Of a stretch of DNA of 12,134 nt, positions 1-7,423 are shown piece by piece. Within the stretch, counting starts at the first letter, position 1, and each line of letters starts with the position of its first letter. The stretch lies in contig JAAZMQ010000311.1 in assembly GCA_012798745.1 (NCBI GenBank), positions 1 to 12,134 on the forward strand, in the 5' to 3' direction. The translations under genes and the position numbers were made by a program. The stretch comes from Bacteroidales bacterium. Its GTDB lineage: Bacteria; Bacteroidota; Bacteroidia; Bacteroidales; Dysgonomonadaceae. The notes under the pieces were generated by a model. It did no database searches, had not been told where the DNA came from, and worked only from the letters and a program-made list of their open reading frames with translations.

Positions 1-707
1 AATATTTTCAGCCATTCCAGTCTTTCTTTTTCATCTTTGGGAAGTTGTTCCAATTCTCCTGAAAGCCAGGGTAGCCATTCAAAATATTGAGATTCGTGTG
101 CCGACATCGCATATATTTTTTGGTCAAATACATCTGATATATCGATGGCAATATCGGGGATGAATGGGTATGGCTTTTTAAAATTGTCCTGTGCATAAAG
201 AAAAACGGGGTTTTTCTTCAACGGTGGGGTATCCGGTGCTATATTGGGTACCACTACCATAAATGCTGCATCTTGCAAAATGATTGCAGTGTTCCGGTGA
301 TCCGGATGATAGTCATAGGGACGGGGTCCGATAACCACATCGGCGTTCCATTCACGAATGATTCGGATGGCTTGCAGACGGACGTTTAAATCTGCCATCA
401 ATTCTCCGTCATGATTATCCAACACCTTGTAGGTTACCCCGAAGCGTTTTCCTGCTTCCTGAGCTTCCGCTCTGCGTATTTTTGCCAATGCTCCTCCGCC
501 CGTATTGAAGTGTCCTGCATCGCCGTTAGTCAGGGAAACGAACAAAACGTTGTGCCCCGATCGAGCAAATTTGATTGCTGTGCCTCCCGCCGCGGTGTCG
601 GGATCGTCGGGATGAGCACCGAATACCACTATATTTATTTTTTTGTTTTGTGCCAAAGTGATATTCATTGGAATCAATGCTGCTAAAAGAAATAAAATCA
701 ATTTCAT
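1..707 (-). CDS. PIG-L/LmbE-family deacetylase, exported, 3' part missing
   Basis: The frame is open from an ATG at 707 to the left edge, giving 235 complete codons with no stop, so the C-terminus lies outside the window. Residues 1-20 form a hydrophobic signal peptide ending in TLAQ, which suggests export to the periplasm or envelope. The family zinc-binding motif AHPDD is at residues 31-35, and a second metal-ligand motif, HPDH, is at 134-137. PIG-L/LmbE proteins are zinc-dependent hydrolases that usually remove an acetyl group from N-acetylglucosamine-type sugars. The substrate here cannot be told from sequence. A short AAGAG sequence precedes the start, and a 30-codon ORF ends only 7 nt upstream. 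With the Gfo/Idh/MocA gene further upstream, this looks like a carbohydrate-processing operon. Family assignment is firm; specificity is inferred. Confidence 0.88.
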   Translation of the reverse strand, partial: MKLILFLLAALIPMNITLAQNKKINIVVFGAHPDDPDTAAGGTAIKFARSGHNVLFVSLTNGDAGHFNTGGGALAKIRRAEAQEAGKRFGVTYKVLDNHDGELMADLNVRLQAIRIIREWNADVVIGPRPYDYHPDHRNTAIILQDAAFMVVVPNIAPDTPPLKKNPVFLYAQDNFKKPYPFIPDIAIDISDVFDQKIYAMSAHESQYFEWLPWLSGELEQLPKDEKERLEWLKI

Positions 708-714
708 AACTCTT

Positions 715-807
715 TTATTCATTAAAGTAATTTTCTTGTTGGGCAAAAGACATAAAAGAAAAATTAATAAACAGAAACAGCACCAAGAAGAAATTCATTT
801 TTTTCAT
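715..807 (-). CDS. Putative 30-aa small ORF with signal-peptide-like sequence
   Basis: ATG at 807 opens 30 codons ending in TAA at 715-717. The product starts MKKMNFFLVLF, has a hydrophobic core to about residue 20, and shows a plausible signal peptidase I site at SFA-Q (residues 20-23). That leaves a mature tail of about eight polar residues (QQENYFNE). It lies 39 nt after the oxidoreductase stop and 7 nt before the PIG-L ATG, in a different frame from PIG-L. I do not recognise a family. It could be a tiny secreted peptide, a leader whose translation couples to the deacetylase, the remnant of a truncated exported protein, or chance, since AT-rich DNA easily encodes Phe/Leu-rich stretches. 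The start is provisional, as another ATG lies three codons downstream. Confidence 0.4.
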   Translation of the reverse strand: MKKMNFFLVLFLFINFSFMSFAQQENYFNE

Positions 808-846
808 ATTCTTAATCAATTTAAAGGATTATGTTTTTCTTTGTAA

Positions 847-2316
847 TTAAAGTTCCCATCCTTTTCGATAAATTCGCGATACAAATTCATTGGCTTGAGG
901 AAAGTTGGTAACTTTCATATTTTCACTATCCCATTCGAGACGATCGTTCATTCGGATAGCCAGATTCCCAAGACAAATGGCTTCTGCTACCGCCTGTACT
1001 TCCTGAAATCTTCCTCGGGATGGTTTACCTCCCTTAAATGCGCGGATCATTTCAGTGGTCTGATCAACGCGTGAAGATCTGGGAATTTTAGTGGAAGCCT
1101 TCTGTTTTTCTTCATCCCTTACGTTCAATGCCATTATATTCCCATAACCGTAATCGGCAAGAATCGTCCCTCTTTCCCCGACAAACATAACACCTTCTTC
1201 AGGCATTTTCACCCCCTTTTTCACCAAAGACTTTGGCGTGGAAGGTTTGATTCCGCCTTCATACCAAAACACATCTACTGTTGCATGTTTACCGATAACA
1301 GGAACATCTGCCCATTTTATAGTAGCGGCATGGGGATAACTAACATTGTTTTCCACCTTGGTGCTTCTGAAATCCCTAATTTCGCACGTAAAACTTTTAG
1401 TGCCTTCGGCATTTGCAGGCATCCCCAGATTTAAAATTCGCCAATCTTTCCAAAATCCGTAATATCCCATGTCGGCAAGACACCCCCCACCAAATTCGTA
1501 CCAACCACGAAAAACGGTATGGGTATAAGCGGAAGAGTAAGGCCTGTCTGTTGAGGGCCCAAGCCATAACTGCCAGTCGAATCCTTCAGGTATGGGTTCC
1601 TCTTCGGGAAGGTATGGCAAACCCTGAGGCCACATCGGACGATTTGTCCATCGGTGCAACTCTTTTACTTCACCAATAAGATCATTGTCAATCCATGCTT
1701 TTAATTGGTAAAGTTCTTCTGGATCCTGAAAAGCAAAGCAGTGCGTTGCAACTCCCGTTTTTTGGGCAACATTGCAAGCCAATCGCGTTTCGTTCATGAA
1801 ATTGGAAATGGGCTTATGGGTTGCCACGCATAAGTTTTTTTGCATGCCGGCCAAAGCAATGGTGGCATGCGAATGATCGGGTGTCATAATAAAAATGGCA
1901 TCCAGACTATTTTCTTTTTCTAAAAGTTCGCGAAAATCGGCATAGGCTGCACAAGTATTATAAGCGCTTTTACCGGTTTTCTCGGCATAAAAATTATTAA
2001 TCTGTTTTCTCCCGATTTCTCTACCGCCGGGAGCCCCTTGCTTTTCTCCTTGAGGTTTCCCCCATAAAGGATAATCGTAACTTTCTTTGTTGGGATCGCA
2101 AATTGCCACAAATTGCAGTTCTTCTCGTTTTAGCCAATCGGGAAGTTGTCTCAAAGCCTGAGTACCACAGCCGATCAAAGCAACGTTTATCCTGTCGTTT
2201 GGAGGAGTTTTGCCATTGATACCCATTACATAAGAGGGGATAATAGTTAGTCCGATGGCACTCGATGTCATTTTAGAGATAAACTCTCGTCTGTTTAATT
2301 TTTGGGATGATTTCAT
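847..2316 (-). CDS. Gfo/Idh/MocA-family oxidoreductase with Tat signal
   Basis: The 489-residue protein begins with a twin-arginine signal (NRREFISKM, R9-R10, then a hydrophobic stretch to about residue 31), so it is probably exported folded with its cofactor. A Rossmann NAD(P)-binding domain follows: VALIGCG at 45-51, then TPDHSHA at 145-151. The family's EKP motif appears as HKP at 167-169, keeping the lysine. The C-terminal substrate domain has WLGPS (251-255) and RGWYEFGGGCLADMGYY (270-286), the place where many relatives read DMGCH. Such enzymes oxidise or otherwise remodel sugars and related polyols; the substrate is unknown. The downstream small ORF and PIG-L deacetylase on the same strand suggest a shared role in aminosugar or glycoside metabolism. 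That link is inference from position only. Confidence 0.9.
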   Translation of the reverse strand: MKSSQKLNRREFISKMTSSAIGLTIIPSYVMGINGKTPPNDRINVALIGCGTQALRQLPDWLKREELQFVAICDPNKESYDYPLWGKPQGEKQGAPGGREIGRKQINNFYAEKTGKSAYNTCAAYADFRELLEKENSLDAIFIMTPDHSHATIALAGMQKNLCVATHKPISNFMNETRLACNVAQKTGVATHCFAFQDPEELYQLKAWIDNDLIGEVKELHRWTNRPMWPQGLPYLPEEEPIPEGFDWQLWLGPSTDRPYSSAYTHTVFRGWYEFGGGCLADMGYYGFWKDWRILNLGMPANAEGTKSFTCEIRDFRSTKVENNVSYPHAATIKWADVPVIGKHATVDVFWYEGGIKPSTPKSLVKKGVKMPEEGVMFVGERGTILADYGYGNIMALNVRDEEKQKASTKIPRSSRVDQTTEMIRAFKGGKPSRGRFQEVQAVAEAICLGNLAIRMNDRLEWDSENMKVTNFPQANEFVSRIYRKGWEL

Positions 2317-2422
2317 GATTTTTTATTTTCAAGATTTGCTAATATGGCAAGTTTGACATGGTTATTGATGAAAACTCGGATTTCTACTCGGCTTCAAATT
2401 TAAAATTTTAGTTTTGAATTCA

Positions 2423-2430
2423 CAAATGTA
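2423..2430 (-). promoter_or_regulatory. Candidate Bacteroidota -7 box for the oxidoreductase
   Basis: On the minus strand the bases read TACATTTG, a full match to the Bacteroidota -7 consensus TAnnTTTG. It lies 106 bp upstream of the oxidoreductase ATG. No good TTTG-like -33 box is found about 20 bp further upstream, so the call is tentative. Confidence 0.4.
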
Positions 2431-2532
2431 AAAATTTATCTGTGAAAGATTGGGAAAAAAGAAGTGGATGACCAAACAAAGGTGATGTAAAGCCGACCGA
2501 AGATTCCGATAATCGGTATATTATAATACATC

Positions 2533-2561
2533 TTTACAAAGATTTTTCTCATCTTTGTGAA
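2533..2561. repeat. 11-pair inverted repeat in the divergent region
   Basis: ACAAAGAT (2536-2543) and ATCTTTGT (2551-2558) are perfect inverted copies around a 7-nt spacer. Three more outer pairs, one of them G-T, extend the stem. Neither side has the long T run of a terminator on a strand that needs one. Both arms contain ATCTTTG, one base short of a -7 box on either strand, so an operator or overlapping divergent promoter elements are possible. The function is not known. Confidence 0.45.
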
Positions 2562-2612
2562 AAGTTGCATTTATGAGTTGAATTTGCTCATTGTTATATG
2601 TAAACGATTTTA

Positions 2613-2643
2613 TTGCTAAAATCGACAAAAAGTCGTATTTTTG
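2613..2643 (+). promoter_or_regulatory. Probable promoter of dapF-dapL
   Basis: A perfect Bacteroidota -7 box, TATTTTTG, lies at 2636-2643. A TTG at 2613-2615, 20 bp upstream, fits a minimal -33 element. Transcription would start near 2650, giving an untranslated leader of about 100 nt before the dapF ATG. A second TATTTTTG at 2740-2747 is too close to the start codon to serve and has no -33 partner. Confidence 0.55.
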
Positions 2644-2748
2644 CCGGCTATCAAATCGTTTTTGAAGGAAATCAGCCATTTTCTCTTTTCAAACGATAGA
2701 AATTTATTGAAAGCGGTATTATTTATTTTTCAAATTAAATATTTTTGT

Positions 2749-3588
2749 ATGAAATTCGAAAAGATGCAGGGGACAGGTAACGATTACATCTATTTTAACT
2801 TGTTTGAAGAAAGAATAGATGACCCGTCGACTTTATCCATAAAGTTGAGCGACCGTCATTTTGGGGTGGGTGGCGATGGTATTGTATTGATAGGTCCTTC
2901 GGACGAAGGCGATTTTTCTATGCGCATGTTCAATGCCGACGGTAGTGAAGCCGAGATGTGTGGCAATGCCTCGCGTTGCGTAGCAAAATATCTTTATGAA
3001 AGAGGACTAACGAAAAAAAGGGAGATTGCCTTGGATACAAAAGCAGGCATAAAATATCTTCAACTTTTTATTGATCCTCAAACCGATACTGTCCAACGCG
3101 TACGCGTAAATATGGGAGAAGCCTCTGTTTCTTCACAATCCATTCCTGTGGTATCGGAACTTCCTGAAGTAATCGATCAACCTTTGACTATCGATGGAAA
3201 GGAATTTCGGATAACTTGTGTATCGATGGGGAACCCGCATGCGGTTATTTTTACGTCGGATATTGACAATTTGAAACTCGATGAAATTGGTCCCAAAATA
3301 GAAAATCATCCCATGTTTCCTCAACGAACCAATGTGGAATTTATTGAAGTAGTTGATCGCAATACGTTCAAAATGCGCGTATGGGAGCGTGGAAGCGGGG
3401 AAACACTCGCTTGCGGCACAGGGGCTTGTGCTTCGGTGGTAGCCGGTGTTCTTAATAATCGTTGCGATACCCGCGTTACTGTGAAATTAAAAGGAGGAGA
3501 TCTCGACATCGAGTGGGATAAAACCAATAATCAGGTTTATCTTACGGGAGATGCTCATTTTGTTTTTAAGGGAGAAATTCCCGATTAA
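2749..3588 (+). CDS. dapF: Diaminopimelate epimerase DapF
   Basis: DapF converts LL-diaminopimelate to meso-diaminopimelate, the precursor of lysine and of the peptidoglycan cross-link, in the cytoplasm without a cofactor. The 279-residue length matches the family (about 275). The opening MKFEKMQGTGNDYI is the classic N-terminus and sets the start at 2749, although the frame is open further upstream. The two catalytic cysteines are visible: C71 in EMCGNASRC and C222 in ACGTGA. Other hallmarks are FGVGGDG (38-44), MGNPHAV (160-166) and ERGSGET (213-219). dapL begins 30 nt after the stop on the same strand, so the two consecutive pathway enzymes are likely one operon. The start has no strong Shine-Dalgarno sequence, as is usual in Bacteroidota. 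Confidence 0.97.
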   Translation: MKFEKMQGTGNDYIYFNLFEERIDDPSTLSIKLSDRHFGVGGDGIVLIGPSDEGDFSMRMFNADGSEAEMCGNASRCVAKYLYERGLTKKREIALDTKAGIKYLQLFIDPQTDTVQRVRVNMGEASVSSQSIPVVSELPEVIDQPLTIDGKEFRITCVSMGNPHAVIFTSDIDNLKLDEIGPKIENHPMFPQRTNVEFIEVVDRNTFKMRVWERGSGETLACGTGACASVVAGVLNNRCDTRVTVKLKGGDLDIEWDKTNNQVYLTGDAHFVFKGEIPD

Positions 3589-3618
3589 GAAGAATTAATT
3601 ATTAACTCAATAAAAAAT

Positions 3619-4839
3619 ATGTTTTCGATAAATGAGAATTTTCTTAGACTGAACGAAAATTATCTTTTTACTACTGTTGCAGAGAAAGTCAAAGAATTTT
3701 CTGCAGAACATCCGGATGCAAACATTATCCGTTTAGGAATTGGCGACGTAACATTACCTTTGCCACCGGCTGTTATCAAAGCTTTGCATAAAGCTGTTGA
3801 TGAAATGGCGGTCAAGGAAACTTTTCGGGGTTACGGTCCCGAGCGAGGATACGATTTTTTACTCGAAAAAATAGCCGAAAACGATTACCGTGCCCACGGA
3901 ATTGATATTTCTACCGATGAGATATTTGTAAGTGATGGGGCGAAAAGCGATACGGGGAATATCGTGGATATCCTGGGTGAAAATAATGTTGTCGGGATTA
4001 CCGATCCGGTTTACCCCGTTTATTTGGATTCCAATATAATGAGAATAAAAGAGCGTTCCATTACCAACAGTAAAATTGTATTTCTTCCTTGCCATCCCGA
4101 AAACAATTTCTTGCCGGAGATACCCAAGAAGAGAGTAGATGTGATTTACTTGTGTTACCCCAATAATCCTACGGGTACGGTGATGAAAAGGGAGGAGCTG
4201 GAAAGATGGGTTAATTATGCGCTCGAAAACAAAAGCCTCATCTTATTTGATGCAGCTTATGAAGCTTATGTTACAGAAGATGATGTTCCACGCAGCATTT
4301 TCGAGATTGAAGGAGCAAAATCGTGCGCTATCGAATTTCGTTCTTATTCCAAAAACGCCGGCTTCACCGGTTTGCGATGCAGCTATACAGTTGTGCCAAA
4401 AGAACTGGAAACGAAAGCTTCCACAGGAACCTATGTTGCACTGAATCAATTATGGCACAGACGCCAGTCCACCAAATTCAACGGAACGGCCTATATTATT
4501 CAACGAGCAGCAGAAGCTGTGTATTCTGCCGAAGGAAAAGAGGAAGTAAAAGGGTTGGTAAATTATTATCTGGAAAATGCAAAGACAATTCGTGAAGGAC
4601 TTCATGAAAAGGGTTGGACGGTATATGGTGGTGTGAATTCACCGTATATCTGGTTGAAATGCCCCGATACGAATGATTCCTGGCAGTTTTTTGATCGGTT
4701 GCTCGAGGAGTGCCATATTGTGGGTACGCCCGGAGTAGGTTTTGGCCCAAGCGGCGAAGGTTATTTTCGTCTCACGGCTTTCAACAGCCACGACAAAACA
4801 AAGGAAGCCATCGAACGAATAAAAAAGTGGGAGATATAA
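3619..4839 (+). CDS. dapL: LL-diaminopimelate aminotransferase DapL
   Basis: DapL is a pyridoxal-phosphate enzyme that transaminates tetrahydrodipicolinate directly to LL-diaminopimelate with glutamate as donor, bypassing the acylated intermediates of the DapD/DapC/DapE route. The 406 residues match the family length. The N-terminus (NENFLRLNENYLFTTVAEKV) and the LGIGDVTLPLPP stretch (39-50) are typical. PNNPTG lies at 181-186, the cofactor-contacting DAAYEAY at 211-217, and the Schiff-base lysine is K245 in SYSKNAGFTGLR. The gene follows dapF, whose enzyme takes its product, so the pair forms a short mDAP operon. It ends 17 nt from the stop codon of convergent sufS, and I see no terminator hairpin between them. 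Confidence 0.96.
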   Translation: MFSINENFLRLNENYLFTTVAEKVKEFSAEHPDANIIRLGIGDVTLPLPPAVIKALHKAVDEMAVKETFRGYGPERGYDFLLEKIAENDYRAHGIDISTDEIFVSDGAKSDTGNIVDILGENNVVGITDPVYPVYLDSNIMRIKERSITNSKIVFLPCHPENNFLPEIPKKRVDVIYLCYPNNPTGTVMKREELERWVNYALENKSLILFDAAYEAYVTEDDVPRSIFEIEGAKSCAIEFRSYSKNAGFTGLRCSYTVVPKELETKASTGTYVALNQLWHRRQSTKFNGTAYIIQRAAEAVYSAEGKEEVKGLVNYYLENAKTIREGLHEKGWTVYGGVNSPYIWLKCPDTNDSWQFFDRLLEECHIVGTPGVGFGPSGEGYFRLTAFNSHDKTKEAIERIKKWEI

Positions 4840-4856
4840 TACCCTTATTTACTTTT

Positions 4857-6074
4857 TTAAAACATCGTGATAATTCGTTCGATTCCTTTTATCAGTGCAT
4901 CAATTTCTTCATGAGTATTGTAGAAAGCCAGCGACGCACGAACCGTTCCCGGGATGCCTAGTTCGTTCATCAAGGGCTCAGCACAGTGATGCCCCGTGCG
5001 TACGGCTATCCCCATTTTGTCGAGCAACATCCCCATATCATACGGATGAATACCATCCACCAGAAAAGAGATCACACTGCTTTTGTTTGTGGCATTGCCA
5101 ATGATGTGTAGTCCTTTGATGGTTTGAAGTTGTTGAGTAGCATATTTCAGTAATTCGTGTTCGTAGCGTGAAATATTTTTCAATCCGATTTCGGAAATAT
5201 AGTCCAATGCTGTGGCTAAAGCGGCAGATCCAACAAAATCGGGTGTACCGGCCTCAAATTTAAAAGGAATTTCGCTGTAAGTGGTTCTTTCAAAGGTAAC
5301 GCTGGCAATCATTTCACCACCACCTTGATAAGGAGGTAGGGCATCCAGCCACTTTTCTTTACCGTAAAGTACGCCGATTCCTGTAGGACCATACATCTTA
5401 TGAGATGAAAAAACCAGAAAATCACAATCGATTTTTTGTACATCAATCGGAAGATGTGGTATCGATTGGGCAGCATCAATCAAAATGGGAATATTGTGTT
5501 TGTGGGCGATTTCCGTTATTTTTTCAATCGGATTGATTGTGCCCAGTACGTTGGAGATATGAGTTACGGCAATCAGTTTGGTGCATGGGGAAATTTTTTT
5601 TTCCAATTCATCGAGACATAATTCGCCATTTTCGTTTATAGGAACGACTTGAAGTTTCACCCCCTTGATATCGCCTTGTAATTGCCACGGAACAATATTG
5701 GAATGGTGTTCCATTGCCGTAATGAGAATTTCGTCGCCTTCCCTGCAAAATGCTCTGCAGAAGGAAGAGGCTACCAAATTGATGGATTCCGTGGTTCCAT
5801 GGGTAAAAACAATTTCGCTCGAAGATTTCGCTCCAATGAATTTCTGTACGGTTACTCGTGCTGCTTCGTGGGCATTGGTGGCTTCTTGACTCAGAAAATG
5901 TACACCCCGATGGACATTGGCATTGAGGTTGTAATACATTTCTTCTATTTTTTCCACTACGCAGCGGGGTTTTTGTGTAGTAGCGGCATTATCCAGATAA
6001 ACGAGCGGTTTGCCGTAAACCGTACGTGAAAGTATGGGAAAATCTTTTCGTATTTCAGCTATATTCAACATCAT
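4857..6074 (-). CDS. sufS: SufS-type group II cysteine desulfurase
   Basis: SufS takes sulfur from L-cysteine as an enzyme-bound persulfide, releasing alanine, and feeds Fe-S cluster assembly on the SufBCD scaffold. The 405-residue protein shows LDNAATTQKP near residues 27-36, ATNAHEAAR (65-73), the cofactor lysine K226 in SSHKMYGPTG, and the catalytic cysteine C364 in RTGHHCAEP. These two positions equal those of E. coli SufS. The RTGHHCAEP context is that of group II (SufS) rather than IscS/NifS enzymes. The ATG overlaps the sufD stop in an ATGA arrangement, indicating translational coupling. It is the last gene of the minus-strand run. No SufE or SufU partner gene is visible in the window. 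Confidence 0.96.
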   Translation of the reverse strand: MMLNIAEIRKDFPILSRTVYGKPLVYLDNAATTQKPRCVVEKIEEMYYNLNANVHRGVHFLSQEATNAHEAARVTVQKFIGAKSSSEIVFTHGTTESINLVASSFCRAFCREGDEILITAMEHHSNIVPWQLQGDIKGVKLQVVPINENGELCLDELEKKISPCTKLIAVTHISNVLGTINPIEKITEIAHKHNIPILIDAAQSIPHLPIDVQKIDCDFLVFSSHKMYGPTGIGVLYGKEKWLDALPPYQGGGEMIASVTFERTTYSEIPFKFEAGTPDFVGSAALATALDYISEIGLKNISRYEHELLKYATQQLQTIKGLHIIGNATNKSSVISFLVDGIHPYDMGMLLDKMGIAVRTGHHCAEPLMNELGIPGTVRASLAFYNTHEEIDALIKGIERIITMF

Positions 6075-7408
6075 TTACATACATTACAGTTTCCACATCG
6101 CAGTAGCTCTCCCCTGAATCGTTTATCGATCAGGTATTCCAACCTTTCGCGTAAGATGTCTATGCGAACCATATCCACCACATCTTTGGTGAAAGCTACC
6201 ATAAGCAACATTCGGGCTTCCTCCTCGGGGATTCCTCGTGATTGAAGATAAAACAGTGCATCTTCATCGAGCTGTCCCGTGGTTAGACCGTGTGAACATT
6301 TCACATCGTCGGCATAAATTTCCAGCTGAGGCTTGGCATACATGTGCGCATCGTTCGACGCACAGAGATTCCGGTTACTTTGATATGCTTCGGATTTCCG
6401 GGCTCCTTTTTCTACCAGAATTCTTCCACAGAAAACACCTGTCGATTTTTCTTGCAAGACATACTTGAACAATTCGTTACTAGTGCAGTGCGGTACAGCA
6501 TGATCGAGAAAAGCAAAATTGTCGGTGTGCTGTCTTTTGTCGCTTATTACCAATCCTCCTACATGCGTCTCGGCATACTCGCCTAACAATCTGAATCGAT
6601 AATCATTACGGGTATAGCCATTATGAAGGGTAATTCCTGCAGCCGTTACTTTCGATTGTTCTTGCTGATTGCAATACAATGAACTTATCCGGGTCGCTTT
6701 TACTGAGTTCTCTTCCAATTCGTAAAAGTCGATTTGAGCATTCTCTTCGGCAGTAATTTCTATTACCTGTGTTACAACAAAATGCACATCGTCTACTGTA
6801 TGATCGCAAACCAACAATTTAACACGTGCATTTTTTTCGGCAATGAGCAGAATGCGCCGGTTTACGTTTAAATCCACACCGCCACGCAGAATGTTGATCA
6901 GCTGCAATGGTTTTTCAACAACCGTGTTTTCGGGTACATATACCACAAAACCGTCTTGAGCAAACATCGTGTTATAAGCGGTGACACCGTTATCGGATGC
7001 TGCAATTCTATTGTAATAGGTATTGAAAACACCGGGGTACTTTTCGGAAAATGTTTGCAGACTGCCGGCAAAAACCCCTTCGGGAAGGGGGGGATTTGTT
7101 TGCGTTTTATCGTAATAGCGGTCATTAATAAGAAAAAAAACATGGGTGTTCAGATTAGGGACGTCACATTTAAAAGCATTGTAAGGATTTACCGGAATGG
7201 GAATGTTTCGGAGATTAAGTCCCAACTCGGCATCGAAAGCGCGAGAAATGTCCGATTGTTTATAATCTTCCAATTTTGAAGTCGGGAAACCCAATTTTTT
7301 GAATGCCTCAAAAGCAGCATCGCGTTCTTTGTTGAGACCTGATGCAGAGTTCCGGTCAATTTCTTTTCGATAAGTTTCAAACAGGTCAATATATTGTTGT
7401 TCAATCAT
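6071..7408 (-). CDS. sufD: Fe-S cluster assembly protein SufD
   Basis: SufD is a beta-helical scaffold subunit that pairs with SufB and SufC in the SufBC2D complex, where it helps with iron entry and cluster assembly. The 445-residue protein has the family's C-terminal core: NRNLCASNDAHMYAKPQLEIYADDVKCSHGLTTG in outline, with CSHG before the helical tail DALFYLQSRGI. The last nine residues, RCGNCNVCK, add three cysteines (438, 441, 444) spaced CxxCxxC. E. coli SufD has no such tail to my knowledge. The gene begins 15 nt after the sufC stop, preceded by a purine-rich GGTGG, and its stop overlaps the sufS start. sufB, usually adjacent, is absent from the window. Confidence 0.94.
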   Translation of the reverse strand: MIEQQYIDLFETYRKEIDRNSASGLNKERDAAFEAFKKLGFPTSKLEDYKQSDISRAFDAELGLNLRNIPIPVNPYNAFKCDVPNLNTHVFFLINDRYYDKTQTNPPLPEGVFAGSLQTFSEKYPGVFNTYYNRIAASDNGVTAYNTMFAQDGFVVYVPENTVVEKPLQLINILRGGVDLNVNRRILLIAEKNARVKLLVCDHTVDDVHFVVTQVIEITAEENAQIDFYELEENSVKATRISSLYCNQQEQSKVTAAGITLHNGYTRNDYRFRLLGEYAETHVGGLVISDKRQHTDNFAFLDHAVPHCTSNELFKYVLQEKSTGVFCGRILVEKGARKSEAYQSNRNLCASNDAHMYAKPQLEIYADDVKCSHGLTTGQLDEDALFYLQSRGIPEEEARMLLMVAFTKDVVDMVRIDILRERLEYLIDKRFRGELLRCGNCNVCK

Positions 7409-7423
7409 TTTTCCACCAAATTG

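Larger units (their letters stand above)
2317..2748. other. Divergent intergenic region, no gene seen
   Basis: This AT-rich region separates the minus-strand oxidoreductase from plus-strand dapF. I see no convincing coding sequence. It holds a promoter-like box for each side and several inverted repeats: ACCGA/TCGGT at 2496-2517 with CCGAT-A-ATCGG nested inside it (2506-2516); an 8-bp perfect repeat extended to 11 pairs at 2533-2561; CGATTTT/AAAATCG at 2605-2624; and CGAC/GTCG at 2623-2635. The dapF reading frame stays open upstream to 2641, but the family N-terminus fixes the start at 2749. Confidence 0.6.

Noticed and set aside
411..686. Plus-strand ORF of 91 residues
   Set aside because: It is antisense to the PIG-L gene, which has clear catalytic motifs; the translated product resembles nothing and is cysteine-rich noise.
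2641..2748. 36-residue N-terminal extension of DapF from a TTG
   Set aside because: The family begins at MKFEKMQGTGND (2749), and the extension overlaps the predicted transcription start.
2600..2748. Lysine riboswitch upstream of dapF
   Set aside because: The leader is only about 100 nt and AT-rich and shows none of the conserved lysine-riboswitch core by eye; a covariance search would settle it.
5682..6029. Plus-strand ORF of 115 residues
   Set aside because: It is a shadow of sufS on the other strand with no promoter, ribosome-binding site or recognisable domain.
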